Source: Streptomyces indicus (GTDB lineage: Bacteria; Actinomycetota; Actinomycetes; Streptomycetales; Streptomycetaceae). From it: 64,000 nt of DNA. The position numbers were made by a program, and so were the translations under genes. Location: assembly GCF_900100315.1 (NCBI RefSeq), contig NZ_FNFF01000001.1, positions 124,001 through 188,000 of the forward strand, in the 5' to 3' direction. Shown piece by piece: positions 7,723-15,185 of the stretch. The notes beneath the pieces were generated by a model that worked only from the letters and a program-made list of their open reading frames with translations, was not told the origin of the DNA and did no database searches. Each line of letters begins with the position of its first letter. Position 1 is the first letter of the stretch.

Positions 7723-7785
7723 CTCGGAGGTCTGAGAGATCTGAGAGATCTGAGTGGTCTGAGTGGTCTCAGAGGTCTCAGAGGT
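7723..7785. repeat. 9-bp tandem array, seven units
   Basis: Seven 9-bp units run without a break: CTCGGAGGT, CTGAGAGAT twice, CTGAGTGGT twice, CTCAGAGGT twice. Variants come in adjacent pairs, as stepwise duplication would give. The array fills the operon gap between the reductase and the small gene and includes the reductase stop codon. Confidence 0.9.
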
Positions 7786-8725
7786 CGAGGACGAGACGGT
7801 CCGAGGAGCAGCGCGAGACGCAGATCATCATGGTCTCGGCGCTCTCCTTCTCGGCGTCGCTGAGGAGGAAGTCGCGGTGGTCGGGGGTGCCGGCCAGGAC
7901 GCGGGTCTCGCAGGTGCCGCAGATGCCGTCGCGGCAGGAGGAGGCCGCCTGCACGCCGGCGCGTTCGGCGGCCTCCAGGATCGAGAGGCCGGCGGGCACG
8001 GTGGCCGTCGTACCGCTGGCGCGGAACTCGACCTCGAACGCGGCGTCGTCACCGGTGCGTTCGACGATGGGTGCCGCGAACCGTTCGGTGCGCAACTGCC
8101 CTGCCGGACAGGCCGCTTCGACGGCGTCGAGCAGCGGGGCCGGGCCGCAGCAGTAGACGAGGGCGTCGGCCGGGAGTCCGGCGAGCGCGGCGGCCAGGTC
8201 GATGTGGCCCTGTTCGTCCTGCGGTACGAAGGTGACCTCTCCCCCGTCCAGCGCGGCCAGTTCCGTGCCGAAGGCCATCGAGGCGCGGCTGCGTCCGCCG
8301 TGGATCAGCCGGTACGGGATGCCCTCGCGCTCGGCCTGGCGGGCGTGGGCGAGGATCGGCGTGATGCCGATGCCGCCGGCGATGAAGAGGTACGAGCCGG
8401 CCGGTTCGAGGGCGTAGTGGTTGCGCGGTCCGGCGACGGTGACGCTCTGGCCGGGGCGCAGCTTCGTATGGACGTGCCGTGAACCGCCGCGCGAGGACGG
8501 CTCGTTGAGCACGGCCACCCGGTAGCGGGTGGCGTCGGCGGGGTCGCCGCACAGGCTGTACTGGCGGATGTGGCCGCCGACGTGCAGGTCCAGGTGGGAG
8601 CCGGGCGACCAGGGGGCGAGCGGCTTGCCGTCCGGGTGCACCAGCTCGACGGACAGGACACCGTCGGCCTCCCATGTCATCCGGCGGACGAGCAGGGTGC
8701 GTGGGTCTTCGGGGTGGGTCGTCAT
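7778..8725 (-). CDS. Phthalate-dioxygenase-reductase/VanB-type electron transfer protein
   Basis: Passes electrons from NAD(P)H through a flavin and a 2Fe-2S cluster to the Rieske oxygenase. The 315-residue chain has a flavin-binding barrel with the RQYSLCGD motif near residue 60. Next comes an NAD-binding domain (GGIGITPILAHA), and then a C-terminal plant-type ferredoxin domain with cluster ligands Cys264, Cys269, Cys272 and Cys302. The RxYSL form and C-terminal ferredoxin place it in the FMN-using PDR/VanB class. It lies 14 bp after the TPP enzyme gene on the same strand; its 3' end merges with a 9-bp tandem array. It is the only obvious redox partner for the oxygenase here. Confidence 0.95.
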   Translation of the reverse strand: MTTHPEDPRTLLVRRMTWEADGVLSVELVHPDGKPLAPWSPGSHLDLHVGGHIRQYSLCGDPADATRYRVAVLNEPSSRGGSRHVHTKLRPGQSVTVAGPRNHYALEPAGSYLFIAGGIGITPILAHARQAEREGIPYRLIHGGRSRASMAFGTELAALDGGEVTFVPQDEQGHIDLAAALAGLPADALVYCCGPAPLLDAVEAACPAGQLRTERFAAPIVERTGDDAAFEVEFRASGTTATVPAGLSILEAAERAGVQAASSCRDGICGTCETRVLAGTPDHRDFLLSDAEKESAETMMICVSRCSSDRLVLDL

Positions 8726-8739
8726 GGCCGGCGGCCTCC

Positions 8740-10365
8740 CTACGCGGTGTAGATCTTGACGGGCGGGGTGAACGGGTTCTTCATGGGTCCGAGCGCGTGC
8801 AGATCCACCTCGACGAGGACGGGGCCCCGGCTCGCGAGCGCCTCGGCGAGCACGGGACGCGCCTCGTCCTCGGCGGCGATACGCGCGTACGGGAGGCCGG
8901 CGGCCTCGGCGAGCTTGCCGAAGTCCGGGGTGACGAGGTCGACGCCCGAGCGGCGGTCGGCGTATTTGTCCTGCATGTTGCGCAGCACGCCGTATCCGCC
9001 GTCGTTGAAGACGAGCAGCGTGAGGCGGGGCCGTTCCTGCGCGAGGGTGAGGAGTTCGCCGAGGTGGACGGCGAGGCCGCCGTCGCCGGCGATGACGACG
9101 GTGGGCTCGTCGGGGCGGGCGAGGGCGGCGCCGATGCCCATGCCGAGCCCCTGTCCGATGCCGCCGCCGCGCGGGAAGACGTTGCCGCGCGGATCGTGCA
9201 CCGGGAGCAGGCGGTTGCCCCAGGAGGAGGAGGGGATCGTGACGTCCCGGGCGACCACGGCGCCGGGGGGCAGGAGTTCGGCGAGGGCGTCGCAGAGTGC
9301 CGCCTGGGGGCCGATGGAGTCGTGGAGGGCGGCCCGCACCTGCGTGCGCACCTCGGTGACGCGCCGCGACCAGGCTTCGTCGGCGCGCACGGCCGCGGCG
9401 GTCAGCGCGGGCAGGACGGCCGCCGCGTCCGCGTGCAGGGCGTGCCGCGCCGGATACACGCGGCCGAGTGCGGCCGCGTCCACGTCGATCTGGACGTGGG
9501 CGGCGGGTAGTTCGAGCCCGTAGTCGGCGGTCTCGTTGGAGCGGAAGTGGGTGCCGATCGTGACGAGGACGTCGGCGTCGGCGAGGAGTGCACGGACTGC
9601 CGGGGTGGTGGCGAAGTTGCCGATGACGAGCGGGTGGTCCTCGGGTACGGAGCCCCGGCCGGAGTTGGAGGTGAGGAGTCCGGCGCCGGTCGCCTTGACG
9701 AGCGCGAGCAGCTCGGCGCGGGCCCGGGTGGCGCCGCCGCCCGCCCAGATCAGGGGACGGCGCGCGGCGGCCAACAGGTCTGCCGCTGCGGCGAGTTCGG
9801 CCTGATCCGGTACGGGCGCGGCGGGGACCGCGACCTCCCCGCCCTCATCCGTCTGCCGGGCGAACTGGAGGTCGACGGGCCACTCCACGCTCGCGGGACC
9901 GCCCGGTGCGGCGAGGGCCGCCGCCGTGGCCTCGCGCAGGATCCGCCCGGCGGAGGCGGCGTCGGGCACCGTGGCCGCGTATACGGAGACCGCGCTCAGC
10001 ATGCCGAGCTGGTCCTTGGTCTCGTGGATGTAGCCGCGGCCCGAGCCGAGGAACTCCGACTCCACCTGGCCGGTGATGTGCAGCACCGAGGTGCCGGCGG
10101 CCAGGGCCTCGATCAGGGAGCCGGCCGCGTTGCCCGCGCCGGTGCCGGTGGAGGTGAGTGCGCAGCCGAGGGTGCCGCGGGCCCGGCCCCAGGCGTCGGC
10201 GGCGTTGACGGCGGTGGCCTCGTGCCGTACGGGCACGAAGCGCAGTTCGCGGTCGACGGCCTCGACCAGGGGCAGGTTGTGCACCGACACGATGCCGAAA
10301 ACCGTGTCGATGCCGAGGGACTTGAGGTGGGCGACGAGGAGGTCGCCACCGTTCTCGTAGGGCAT
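8740..10365 (-). CDS. Thiamine-diphosphate-dependent enzyme, acetolactate synthase-like
   Basis: A 541-residue TPP enzyme with all three domains of the POX/acetolactate synthase group. The cofactor-activating glutamate is Glu49 in VRHEA. The metal/diphosphate-binding motif starts with GDG at 427-429 and ends with Asn454 in NDGGYG. FAD- or valine-binding signatures of true acetolactate synthase are not evident, so decarboxylase, C-C hydrolase or carboligase activity is possible. The ATG at 10365 follows GAGGAG. It lies 11 bp after an SDR gene and 14 bp before the reductase. In this operon it could process an alpha-keto acid released by ring cleavage; that is inference. Confidence 0.9.
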   Translation of the reverse strand: MPYENGGDLLVAHLKSLGIDTVFGIVSVHNLPLVEAVDRELRFVPVRHEATAVNAADAWGRARGTLGCALTSTGTGAGNAAGSLIEALAAGTSVLHITGQVESEFLGSGRGYIHETKDQLGMLSAVSVYAATVPDAASAGRILREATAAALAAPGGPASVEWPVDLQFARQTDEGGEVAVPAAPVPDQAELAAAADLLAAARRPLIWAGGGATRARAELLALVKATGAGLLTSNSGRGSVPEDHPLVIGNFATTPAVRALLADADVLVTIGTHFRSNETADYGLELPAAHVQIDVDAAALGRVYPARHALHADAAAVLPALTAAAVRADEAWSRRVTEVRTQVRAALHDSIGPQAALCDALAELLPPGAVVARDVTIPSSSWGNRLLPVHDPRGNVFPRGGGIGQGLGMGIGAALARPDEPTVVIAGDGGLAVHLGELLTLAQERPRLTLLVFNDGGYGVLRNMQDKYADRRSGVDLVTPDFGKLAEAAGLPYARIAAEDEARPVLAEALASRGPVLVEVDLHALGPMKNPFTPPVKIYTA

Positions 10366-10376
10366 GGCGGTGCTCC

Positions 10377-11162
10377 TCACAGGATGCCGCGGCCGACTCC
10401 GCCGCAGACGTCGATGCTGGTTCCGGTGATGTACGAGGCGCGCGGCGACAGGAGCATGAGGATCGCGTAGGCCACCTCTTCGGCGCGGCCGAGGCGGCCG
10501 AGAGCGATGCCGCGGTCGGCGGCGAGTGCGGCCTGCCACTCCTCGTACGGCTGTCCGCTGCCCGCGGCGGCGTGCCTGCGGGTCCACTGGCCGGTGTCGA
10601 CGAGGCCGAGGCAGACCGAGTTGACGCGGATGCCCTCGCCGGCGAGTTCGGCGGAGAGCGACTTGGAGAGGTTGAGGATGCCGGCGCGCGCCGCGGAGGT
10701 GGTGATCAGGCGGGTCTCGGGCTGTTTGGCGAGGACCGCGTTGACGTTGACGATGCTCGCGGCGTCCGAGGCGCGCAGGGCGGCGCGGGCGGCGGCGAGG
10801 GGGTGCAGGACGCCGGCGAACTTGAGCTCCAGCTCGTCGCGCCAGTCCTCCTCCGTGGTCGCGTCGAGCGGCTTCATCCGGGACTGGCCCGCGTTGTTGA
10901 CGAGGCCGTCGACCGCGGGGCCGAAGCGGTCGGTGACCGCGTCGAGGAAGCGCCGTACCGCGTCGGCGTCGCGGACGTCGCAGGGCGCCGTGAACAGCCG
11001 CTCGGGGTCGAGGGAGGCGGTGGCCTTGGCAAGGCGGTCGGCGTCGCGGCCGCAGGTGGCGACCCGGGCGCCTTCGTCGAGCAGGGCGCGGACCGTGGCC
11101 AGGCCGACGCCCGAACTGCCTCCGGTGACCACGACGGTGCGGTCGGCGAGGCCGAGATCCAT
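10377..11162 (-). CDS. SDR oxidoreductase with non-canonical active site
   Basis: A 261-residue FabG-like short-chain dehydrogenase. The cofactor motif TGGSSGVG is near residue 13 and NNAGQS near residue 88. The catalytic Tyr-x-x-x-Lys is replaced: the aligned segment reads ITTSAARAGIL, with Thr and Arg at the usual Tyr and Lys positions. Some SDR subfamilies share this TSAARAG pattern. The enzyme may therefore use another acid/base or a non-redox mechanism. The C-terminal TGTSIDVCGGVGRG is the usual substrate-loop end. The ATG at 11162 has GGGAGCTCC-like purines on the other strand but only a weak ribosome site. It is 26 bp after the previous SDR and 11 bp before the TPP gene. Confidence 0.85.
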   Translation of the reverse strand: MDLGLADRTVVVTGGSSGVGLATVRALLDEGARVATCGRDADRLAKATASLDPERLFTAPCDVRDADAVRRFLDAVTDRFGPAVDGLVNNAGQSRMKPLDATTEEDWRDELELKFAGVLHPLAAARAALRASDAASIVNVNAVLAKQPETRLITTSAARAGILNLSKSLSAELAGEGIRVNSVCLGLVDTGQWTRRHAAAGSGQPYEEWQAALAADRGIALGRLGRAEEVAYAILMLLSPRASYITGTSIDVCGGVGRGIL

Positions 11163-11188
11163 GGGAGCTCCGTGGGGATGAGTGCGGG

Positions 11189-11983
11189 TCAGTGCATCGT
11201 GAAGCCGCCGTTGACGGCGGTGAGTTGACCGGTGACGTACCGGGACTCCTCGCTGAGGAGGAAGGAGACGAACCCGGTGAGGTCCTCCGCCTGCTGGGGC
11301 CGGGAGATCGCCCGGTTCCCGGCGTAGAGCGCGTGGCGCTCGGTGGGCACGGTCGCGGTGGCCTCCACCTCGGTGAGGCCCGGCGCTACCGCGTTGACCG
11401 TGATGCCCTGCTCCCCGAGTTCGCGCGCCATCGCCCGGGTGAGCGCGATGACGGCGCCCTTGGAGGCGATGTAGTGGGCGAGCCGCGGGGAGCCGTACAG
11501 GGCGGCGTCCGAGGCGATGTTGACGATCCGGCCGGGCCGGGTCATCAGCGGAAGTAGGTGCTTGGCGACCAGCCAGGGTCCGCGGGCGTTGACCGTCATC
11601 AGGCGGTCCCACGCCTCGACGTCGATGTCCTGGAACTCCTTGCCGCCGACGCCGTTGGCGAGGGCCGCGTTGTTGACCAGTCCGTAGACGGGCCGGTCGA
11701 GGGCGGCGGCGAACGAGGCGACCGACTCGGGGTCGGCGACGTCCAGCGCCCTGAACTCGGCGCTGCCGCCCGCCTGTTGGATGGCAGCCGCGGTGCGTCG
11801 CCCCCACTCCTCGTTCAGCTCGGCCACCACGACGTGGAACCCGTCGCCGGCGGCCCGGCGGGCCATGGCCTCCCCCAGGCCACGGCCCGCACCGGTCACG
11901 ACGACCGTCCGGACCTCCGCGTCAGTCCGGACCGCCGCGTGCGCCGCGTCCGTCCGGACCTCCGCGTGCGCCGTGTCAGTCAC
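11189..11983 (-). CDS. SDR oxidoreductase, FabG-like
   Basis: A 264-residue classical SDR with TGAGRGLG for NAD(P), NNAALA, a catalytic serine in IASDAAL and HYIASKG for Tyr and Lys. The C-terminus ends GQLTAVNGGFTMH. The GTG at 11983 overlaps the cupin stop by eight bases and is the only upstream in-frame start that fits; no ATG precedes the fold. The first 25 residues before the Rossmann core are a nine-residue repeat (AHAEVRTDA, then AHAAVRTDA) written by a 27-bp DNA duplication, which probably adds a flexible tail. It may oxidise a dihydrodiol or hydroxy intermediate of the pathway. Confidence 0.88.
   Translation of the reverse strand: MTDTAHAEVRTDAAHAAVRTDAEVRTVVVTGAGRGLGEAMARRAAGDGFHVVVAELNEEWGRRTAAAIQQAGGSAEFRALDVADPESVASFAAALDRPVYGLVNNAALANGVGGKEFQDIDVEAWDRLMTVNARGPWLVAKHLLPLMTRPGRIVNIASDAALYGSPRLAHYIASKGAVIALTRAMARELGEQGITVNAVAPGLTEVEATATVPTERHALYAGNRAISRPQQAEDLTGFVSFLLSEESRYVTGQLTAVNGGFTMH
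11902..11973. repeat. 27-bp tandem repeat in the SDR N-terminus
   Basis: Two full 27-bp copies (11920-11946 and 11947-11973) differ at two positions; an 18-bp partial copy precedes them at 11902. Because 27 is a multiple of three the frame is kept. The result is a nine-residue peptide repeat ahead of the Rossmann fold. Confidence 0.85.
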
Positions 11984-12497
11984 GGGTGACGCCGTGCATC
12001 GGCGAGTACTCGGGGTACGAGGGGACCTGCGGCTTCTGCGTGCCGATGACCACACAGAACAGGGCGTCGGTGTCCCCCTCGTTCTTCAGCGAGCGGGTCA
12101 CACCGGCCGGCACGACGATCATGTCGCGGTAGCCGAGGGTGCGGTACTCGACCTCGTCGGGGCCGCGGTGGATGCCCACCTTGACCTGGCCTTCGAGGAC
12201 GAAGAAGGCCTCCTCGACGTCGTGGTGGGTGTGCGCCGGGCCTTCCGCGCCGGGCGGGAGCAGCATGTTGGAGAAGGTGAACCCGCCGGAGGGGATGATG
12301 CGCTTGTCGCCCTCGTGGTTGCCGGTGGCGCCGGAGCCCACGTAGCGGATCTGGCCGCGGCGGTACTGGGGGCCGGCCTTCTCCTGGAAGGACAGAGTGT
12401 CGAAGTCGACGGCGCGGGAGTCCTTCGTCGCGATGAGCGAGTCGGTGTACGCGGCCAGGTCGCCGCCGTTGTCGTACTCGGTGTTGGTCAGAGGCAT
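11976..12497 (-). CDS. Cupin-domain protein, possible dioxygenase or isomerase
   Basis: A 173-residue single-domain cupin. Motif 1 (PAHTHHDVEEAFFVLEGQV) supplies the His-x-His...Glu metal ligands, and motif 2 (GYRDMIVVPAGVTRSLKNEG) gives the second strand pair, with less clear histidine conservation. It starts with an extra 40-residue N-terminal segment. The ATG at 12497 is 6 bp after the hydrolase stop, and the gene overlaps the next SDR by eight bases. In aromatic operons cupins act as ring-cleavage dioxygenases, isomerases or lactonases. The rather poor second motif argues for binding or isomerisation rather than O2 chemistry. No specific assignment is possible. Confidence 0.85.
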   Translation of the reverse strand: MPLTNTEYDNGGDLAAYTDSLIATKDSRAVDFDTLSFQEKAGPQYRRGQIRYVGSGATGNHEGDKRIIPSGGFTFSNMLLPPGAEGPAHTHHDVEEAFFVLEGQVKVGIHRGPDEVEYRTLGYRDMIVVPAGVTRSLKNEGDTDALFCVVIGTQKPQVPSYPEYSPMHGVTRD

Positions 12498-12503
12498 GGT
12501 GGT

Positions 12504-13319
12504 TCAGCCCTTCAGCCGGTCGGCACGCAGCTGCGCGACGATGTCGAGATGGGAGAGCAGCCAGTCGTTCACATGCGCGGGCTGCTCCTGGTTGGCCAGG
12601 TGACCGGCGTCCTTGACGATCACGTAGGCGGTCTTGTGCAGACCGCCGGCCAGGACCTGGGAGGCGTCGGGTCCGGTGATCCGGTCCTCGGCGCCGCACA
12701 GGACGAGTGCGGGTGCGGTGATGTGCTGCAGTTCGCGGCGCAGGTCGGTGGTGGCCATGGACTCGGCCGCGTAGCCGTATCCGGGCATACGGACCGAGGC
12801 GGCCATGGTGGCGGTGACGCGTTCGGCGAGCTCGGCGGGCGCCTGCGCGGAGACGAGCCGGGGGCCGCGGGCGGCGGCGAACTCCTGCGGCCCGAGCCGC
12901 TCCAGCTCGGCCACCCTGGCGCGCATGCCGGCCGCCTTCTCCGGCGAAGTCCCGGAGCCGGGCGTGGAGTCCACGACCATGACCGAGTCGACGAGCTCCG
13001 GATGGCGGGCCGCCAGGCGCAGCGCGATCACACCGCCCCAGGAGACCCCGAGGACATGGGCTCCGCCGTACGGACGGATGATCTCGGCCGCGAGATCGGC
13101 GTAGTCGTCCATCGTCAACGGGCCTTGCGGATCGGCCGACTTGGCGTAGCCCGGCGCGTCCCAGGCCAGGACGTGGAACTCGGCGGCCAGGGCGTCCATC
13201 TGAGAGGCGAAGGCCGCGGACGAGGAGCCGATGCCGTGCAGGCACAGGGCGACCGGGGCGTCCTTGTCGCCCGCCTCCTCCAGGTGCAGGGCCTCGACGG
13301 CGTACGAGGTCGCGCTCAC
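12504..13319 (-). CDS. Alpha/beta hydrolase, meta-cleavage-product-hydrolase type
   Basis: A 271-residue hydrolase. The nucleophile is Ser93 in GVSWGG, the oxyanion segment is LHGIGSS near residue 27, the acid lies in GAEDRITGP around residue 214, and the base is His240 in KDAGHLAN. The layout and length match C-C bond hydrolases of meta-cleavage pathways (BphD, MhpC), which split 2-hydroxy-6-oxo-dienoates. It follows the extradiol dioxygenase by one gene, which supports that role. The GTG at 13319 overlaps the stop of the upstream gene by four bases (GTGA), indicating translational coupling. An esterase or lactonase role remains possible. Confidence 0.9.
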   Translation of the reverse strand: MSATSYAVEALHLEEAGDKDAPVALCLHGIGSSSAAFASQMDALAAEFHVLAWDAPGYAKSADPQGPLTMDDYADLAAEIIRPYGGAHVLGVSWGGVIALRLAARHPELVDSVMVVDSTPGSGTSPEKAAGMRARVAELERLGPQEFAAARGPRLVSAQAPAELAERVTATMAASVRMPGYGYAAESMATTDLRRELQHITAPALVLCGAEDRITGPDASQVLAGGLHKTAYVIVKDAGHLANQEQPAHVNDWLLSHLDIVAQLRADRLKG

Positions 13320-14119
13320 AGGATCTGTCCCGTCCGGCCGACCACCGCGCCGAGCGAGCGCAGCACCGCGTACGGGACGACCTGGCTGGTCGCGGGGTTC
13401 ACGGGGTCGGGGCGGTGGCGCACCTCGAAGCGGTAGGTGCCGTGCGGTCCCGCCGCCTCGACCACATGCGAGGTGTGGACGGCGCCGGGGTCCGCCACGA
13501 CCCGGACGCGCACGGAGTCGAGGTCGCCCACGGCGAGGGCCACGGAGGCCGCCACATTGGTGGACTTGGGGAACTTGACCGGCACATCGCGCGCGGTGCC
13601 CGTCATGACCTCGACGGGTCCGGTCGCGCCCCGCATCCGGCCCAGCAACTCCTCGTCCATCCAGGGCTGTTCGAGGGTGGCGGGCAGCTTCGTGGTGGTC
13701 AGCCGAACCTCGGTGAGCGGACCCATGGCCCGTACAGCCTGCAACAGGTCGAGGCCGCCGACGGCACCGCCGGTGAAGTACACGCGGCCCGGACCGGCCG
13801 CGAGCAGCTTCTTCGCCAGGTCCTCGTCCGTGAGAGCTCCGGTCGAGGCGACCAGCAGATCGGTGCCGGCGGCGAGCACTCGCTCGCCCCACTCGCGCAC
13901 CACCCCTTGCCCGGCGGCCTCCACGATGAGGTCGCAGGCGTCGACGGCCTGCTCGAAGGTGCGCTGCGGGGCGGGCACCGCGTCGCCGAGCGGCCGGTTG
14001 TCGACTACGCAGGTCAGTTCGGCTCCGGGGACCGCACCCTCGGCGAGCGCGCCGCCGACGACCCGGCCGATGGCGCCCCAGCCGACCAGCCCGACCTTCG
14101 TGGTCCGTACGGTGTTCAC
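13316..14119 (-). CDS. Aspartate-dehydrogenase-like (NadX family) oxidoreductase
   Basis: A 267-residue NAD(P)-dependent enzyme. The N-terminal Rossmann fold has VGLVGWGAIGRVV, and the C-terminal aspartate dehydrogenase domain has FPKSTNVAASVALA and the conserved histidine in VHTSHVVEA. True NadX oxidises L-aspartate to iminoaspartate for NAD synthesis, but no other NAD genes are near. This copy sits inside a ring-cleavage operon, overlapping its neighbours by four bases on both sides (GTGA). A catabolic role on an amino- or imino-acid intermediate, or as a semialdehyde-acting enzyme, is more likely. The GTG at 14119 is the first start before the fold. Confidence 0.88.
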   Translation of the reverse strand: MNTVRTTKVGLVGWGAIGRVVGGALAEGAVPGAELTCVVDNRPLGDAVPAPQRTFEQAVDACDLIVEAAGQGVVREWGERVLAAGTDLLVASTGALTDEDLAKKLLAAGPGRVYFTGGAVGGLDLLQAVRAMGPLTEVRLTTTKLPATLEQPWMDEELLGRMRGATGPVEVMTGTARDVPVKFPKSTNVAASVALAVGDLDSVRVRVVADPGAVHTSHVVEAAGPHGTYRFEVRHRPDPVNPATSQVVPYAVLRSLGAVVGRTGQIL

Positions 14120-15141
14120 GCGTGCACTCCTTCGGCGTCGACGGGGGCCTGCACGGGGACGCCTGCCGCCGGCACCTGGACGCGGCTGCCGTCGGCGGTA
14201 CCCGCCATGTGGGCGCGGATCAGCGGCGAGGGCGGTCCTGCCGTCCCCCACAGGTCGGACAGCTCCGGTACGCGGCGCCACACCTTGCAGATCCACCGGT
14301 CCTCGACGACCTGCGCGACCTCGGAGGTGTACTCGCAGACCAGACCGGTCGGGTCGGTGAAGTAGGAGAAGGTGTTGTTGCCGGGCCCGTGCCGCCCCGG
14401 CCCCCACTGCGGGGTGATCCCGTGGTGGCGCAGCCGGCCGAGGCCCCGCATGAAGTGGTCCACCGAACTCATCTCGTACGCCACGTGGTTGAGGGAGACC
14501 CACGGCGCCTGGTTGAAGGCGATGCAGTGGTGGTCGGCGTTGCAGCGCAGGAACGCCATCTGATGCTCGGACCAGTCGGAGACGCGCATGCCGAGCACAT
14601 CGGTGTAGAAGGCGACCGAGGCGTCGATGTCGGTGGTGTTGAGCACGGCGTGTGTCACCCCGACCGGTACGGCGGCGTCGCGGCCGCGCGGGGGTACGGC
14701 CCAGGTGTCGGCGGAGAGTTCGATGAGCCGGCCCTCGTGGTCGTGGAAGCGCAGCCCGTATCCGCCGCCGGCCTGGTCGAGGGCGCCCGGCCCGGTGAGC
14801 GGGGTGATGCCGCGTGCTTCGAGCCGGCGGGCGGCCTCGTCGATCTCGGCGGGCGTGCCGACGGCGAAGGAGAGTCGGCCCAGGCCGATCCGGTCGGCGC
14901 GGGTGAGCTGGAGTGCGTGGTGCTCCTCGCCGGTGCCGCGCAGCCAGCTGCCGGAGTGCCCGCTCTCGACCACCTCGAGGCCCCAGGCCTCCTCGTAGAA
15001 GTCGGTGGCCTCGGCGAAGTCGGGGGTGAGCAGTTCGACGGAGCGCAGGGCGCGCAGCCGGGCGACGGGGGGCTGCGGCGCGGTGGACCGCGGCGTGGAC
15101 GGCGGTGACATGGCGGGCTGCGGCATGGCGGGCTGTGGCAT
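14116..15141 (-). CDS. Type I extradiol ring-cleavage dioxygenase (VOC superfamily)
   Basis: Cleaves a catechol-type ring next to the hydroxyl groups using Fe(II). The 341 residues form two tandem VOC modules after a 27-residue low-complexity leader. Predicted iron ligands in the second module are His164 (GVTHAVL), His219 (SLNHVAYEM) and Glu270 (LVCEYTSEV). The supporting segment HGPGNNTFSYF around 251-261 matches the second-sphere His and Tyr of BphC-type enzymes. The ATG at 15141 is chosen over two identical-context starts at 15126 and 15111 because AAGGGAG lies about ten bases upstream of it. It overlaps the NadX-like gene by four bases. Confidence 0.93.
   Translation of the reverse strand: MPQPAMPQPAMSPPSTPRSTAPQPPVARLRALRSVELLTPDFAEATDFYEEAWGLEVVESGHSGSWLRGTGEEHHALQLTRADRIGLGRLSFAVGTPAEIDEAARRLEARGITPLTGPGALDQAGGGYGLRFHDHEGRLIELSADTWAVPPRGRDAAVPVGVTHAVLNTTDIDASVAFYTDVLGMRVSDWSEHQMAFLRCNADHHCIAFNQAPWVSLNHVAYEMSSVDHFMRGLGRLRHHGITPQWGPGRHGPGNNTFSYFTDPTGLVCEYTSEVAQVVEDRWICKVWRRVPELSDLWGTAGPPSPLIRAHMAGTADGSRVQVPAAGVPVQAPVDAEGVHA
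15109..15138. repeat. 15-bp duplication carrying start codons
   Basis: CATGGCGGGCTGCGG at 15109 and its one-base variant at 15124 are adjacent, and a partial third copy begins at 15139. On the minus strand each unit brings an ATG and encodes Met-Pro-Gln-Pro-Ala. The dioxygenase therefore has three in-frame candidate starts. Confidence 0.85.
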
Positions 15142-15185
15142 GGCGGGGAACTCCCTTGGAAGCGGCGTCGGTCGGGGCCGTGGGC

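Noticed and set aside
7723..7785. Possible CRISPR-like or direct-repeat array.
   Set aside because: The units are only 9 bp with no spacers, and the array overlaps a stop codon. It is a tandem microsatellite.
8740..12497. A shared Y-[D/E]-N-G-G-D-L motif at the starts of the TPP enzyme and the cupin.
   Set aside because: The two proteins have different folds and the match is only six or seven residues near the N-terminus. Chance is the simplest cause.
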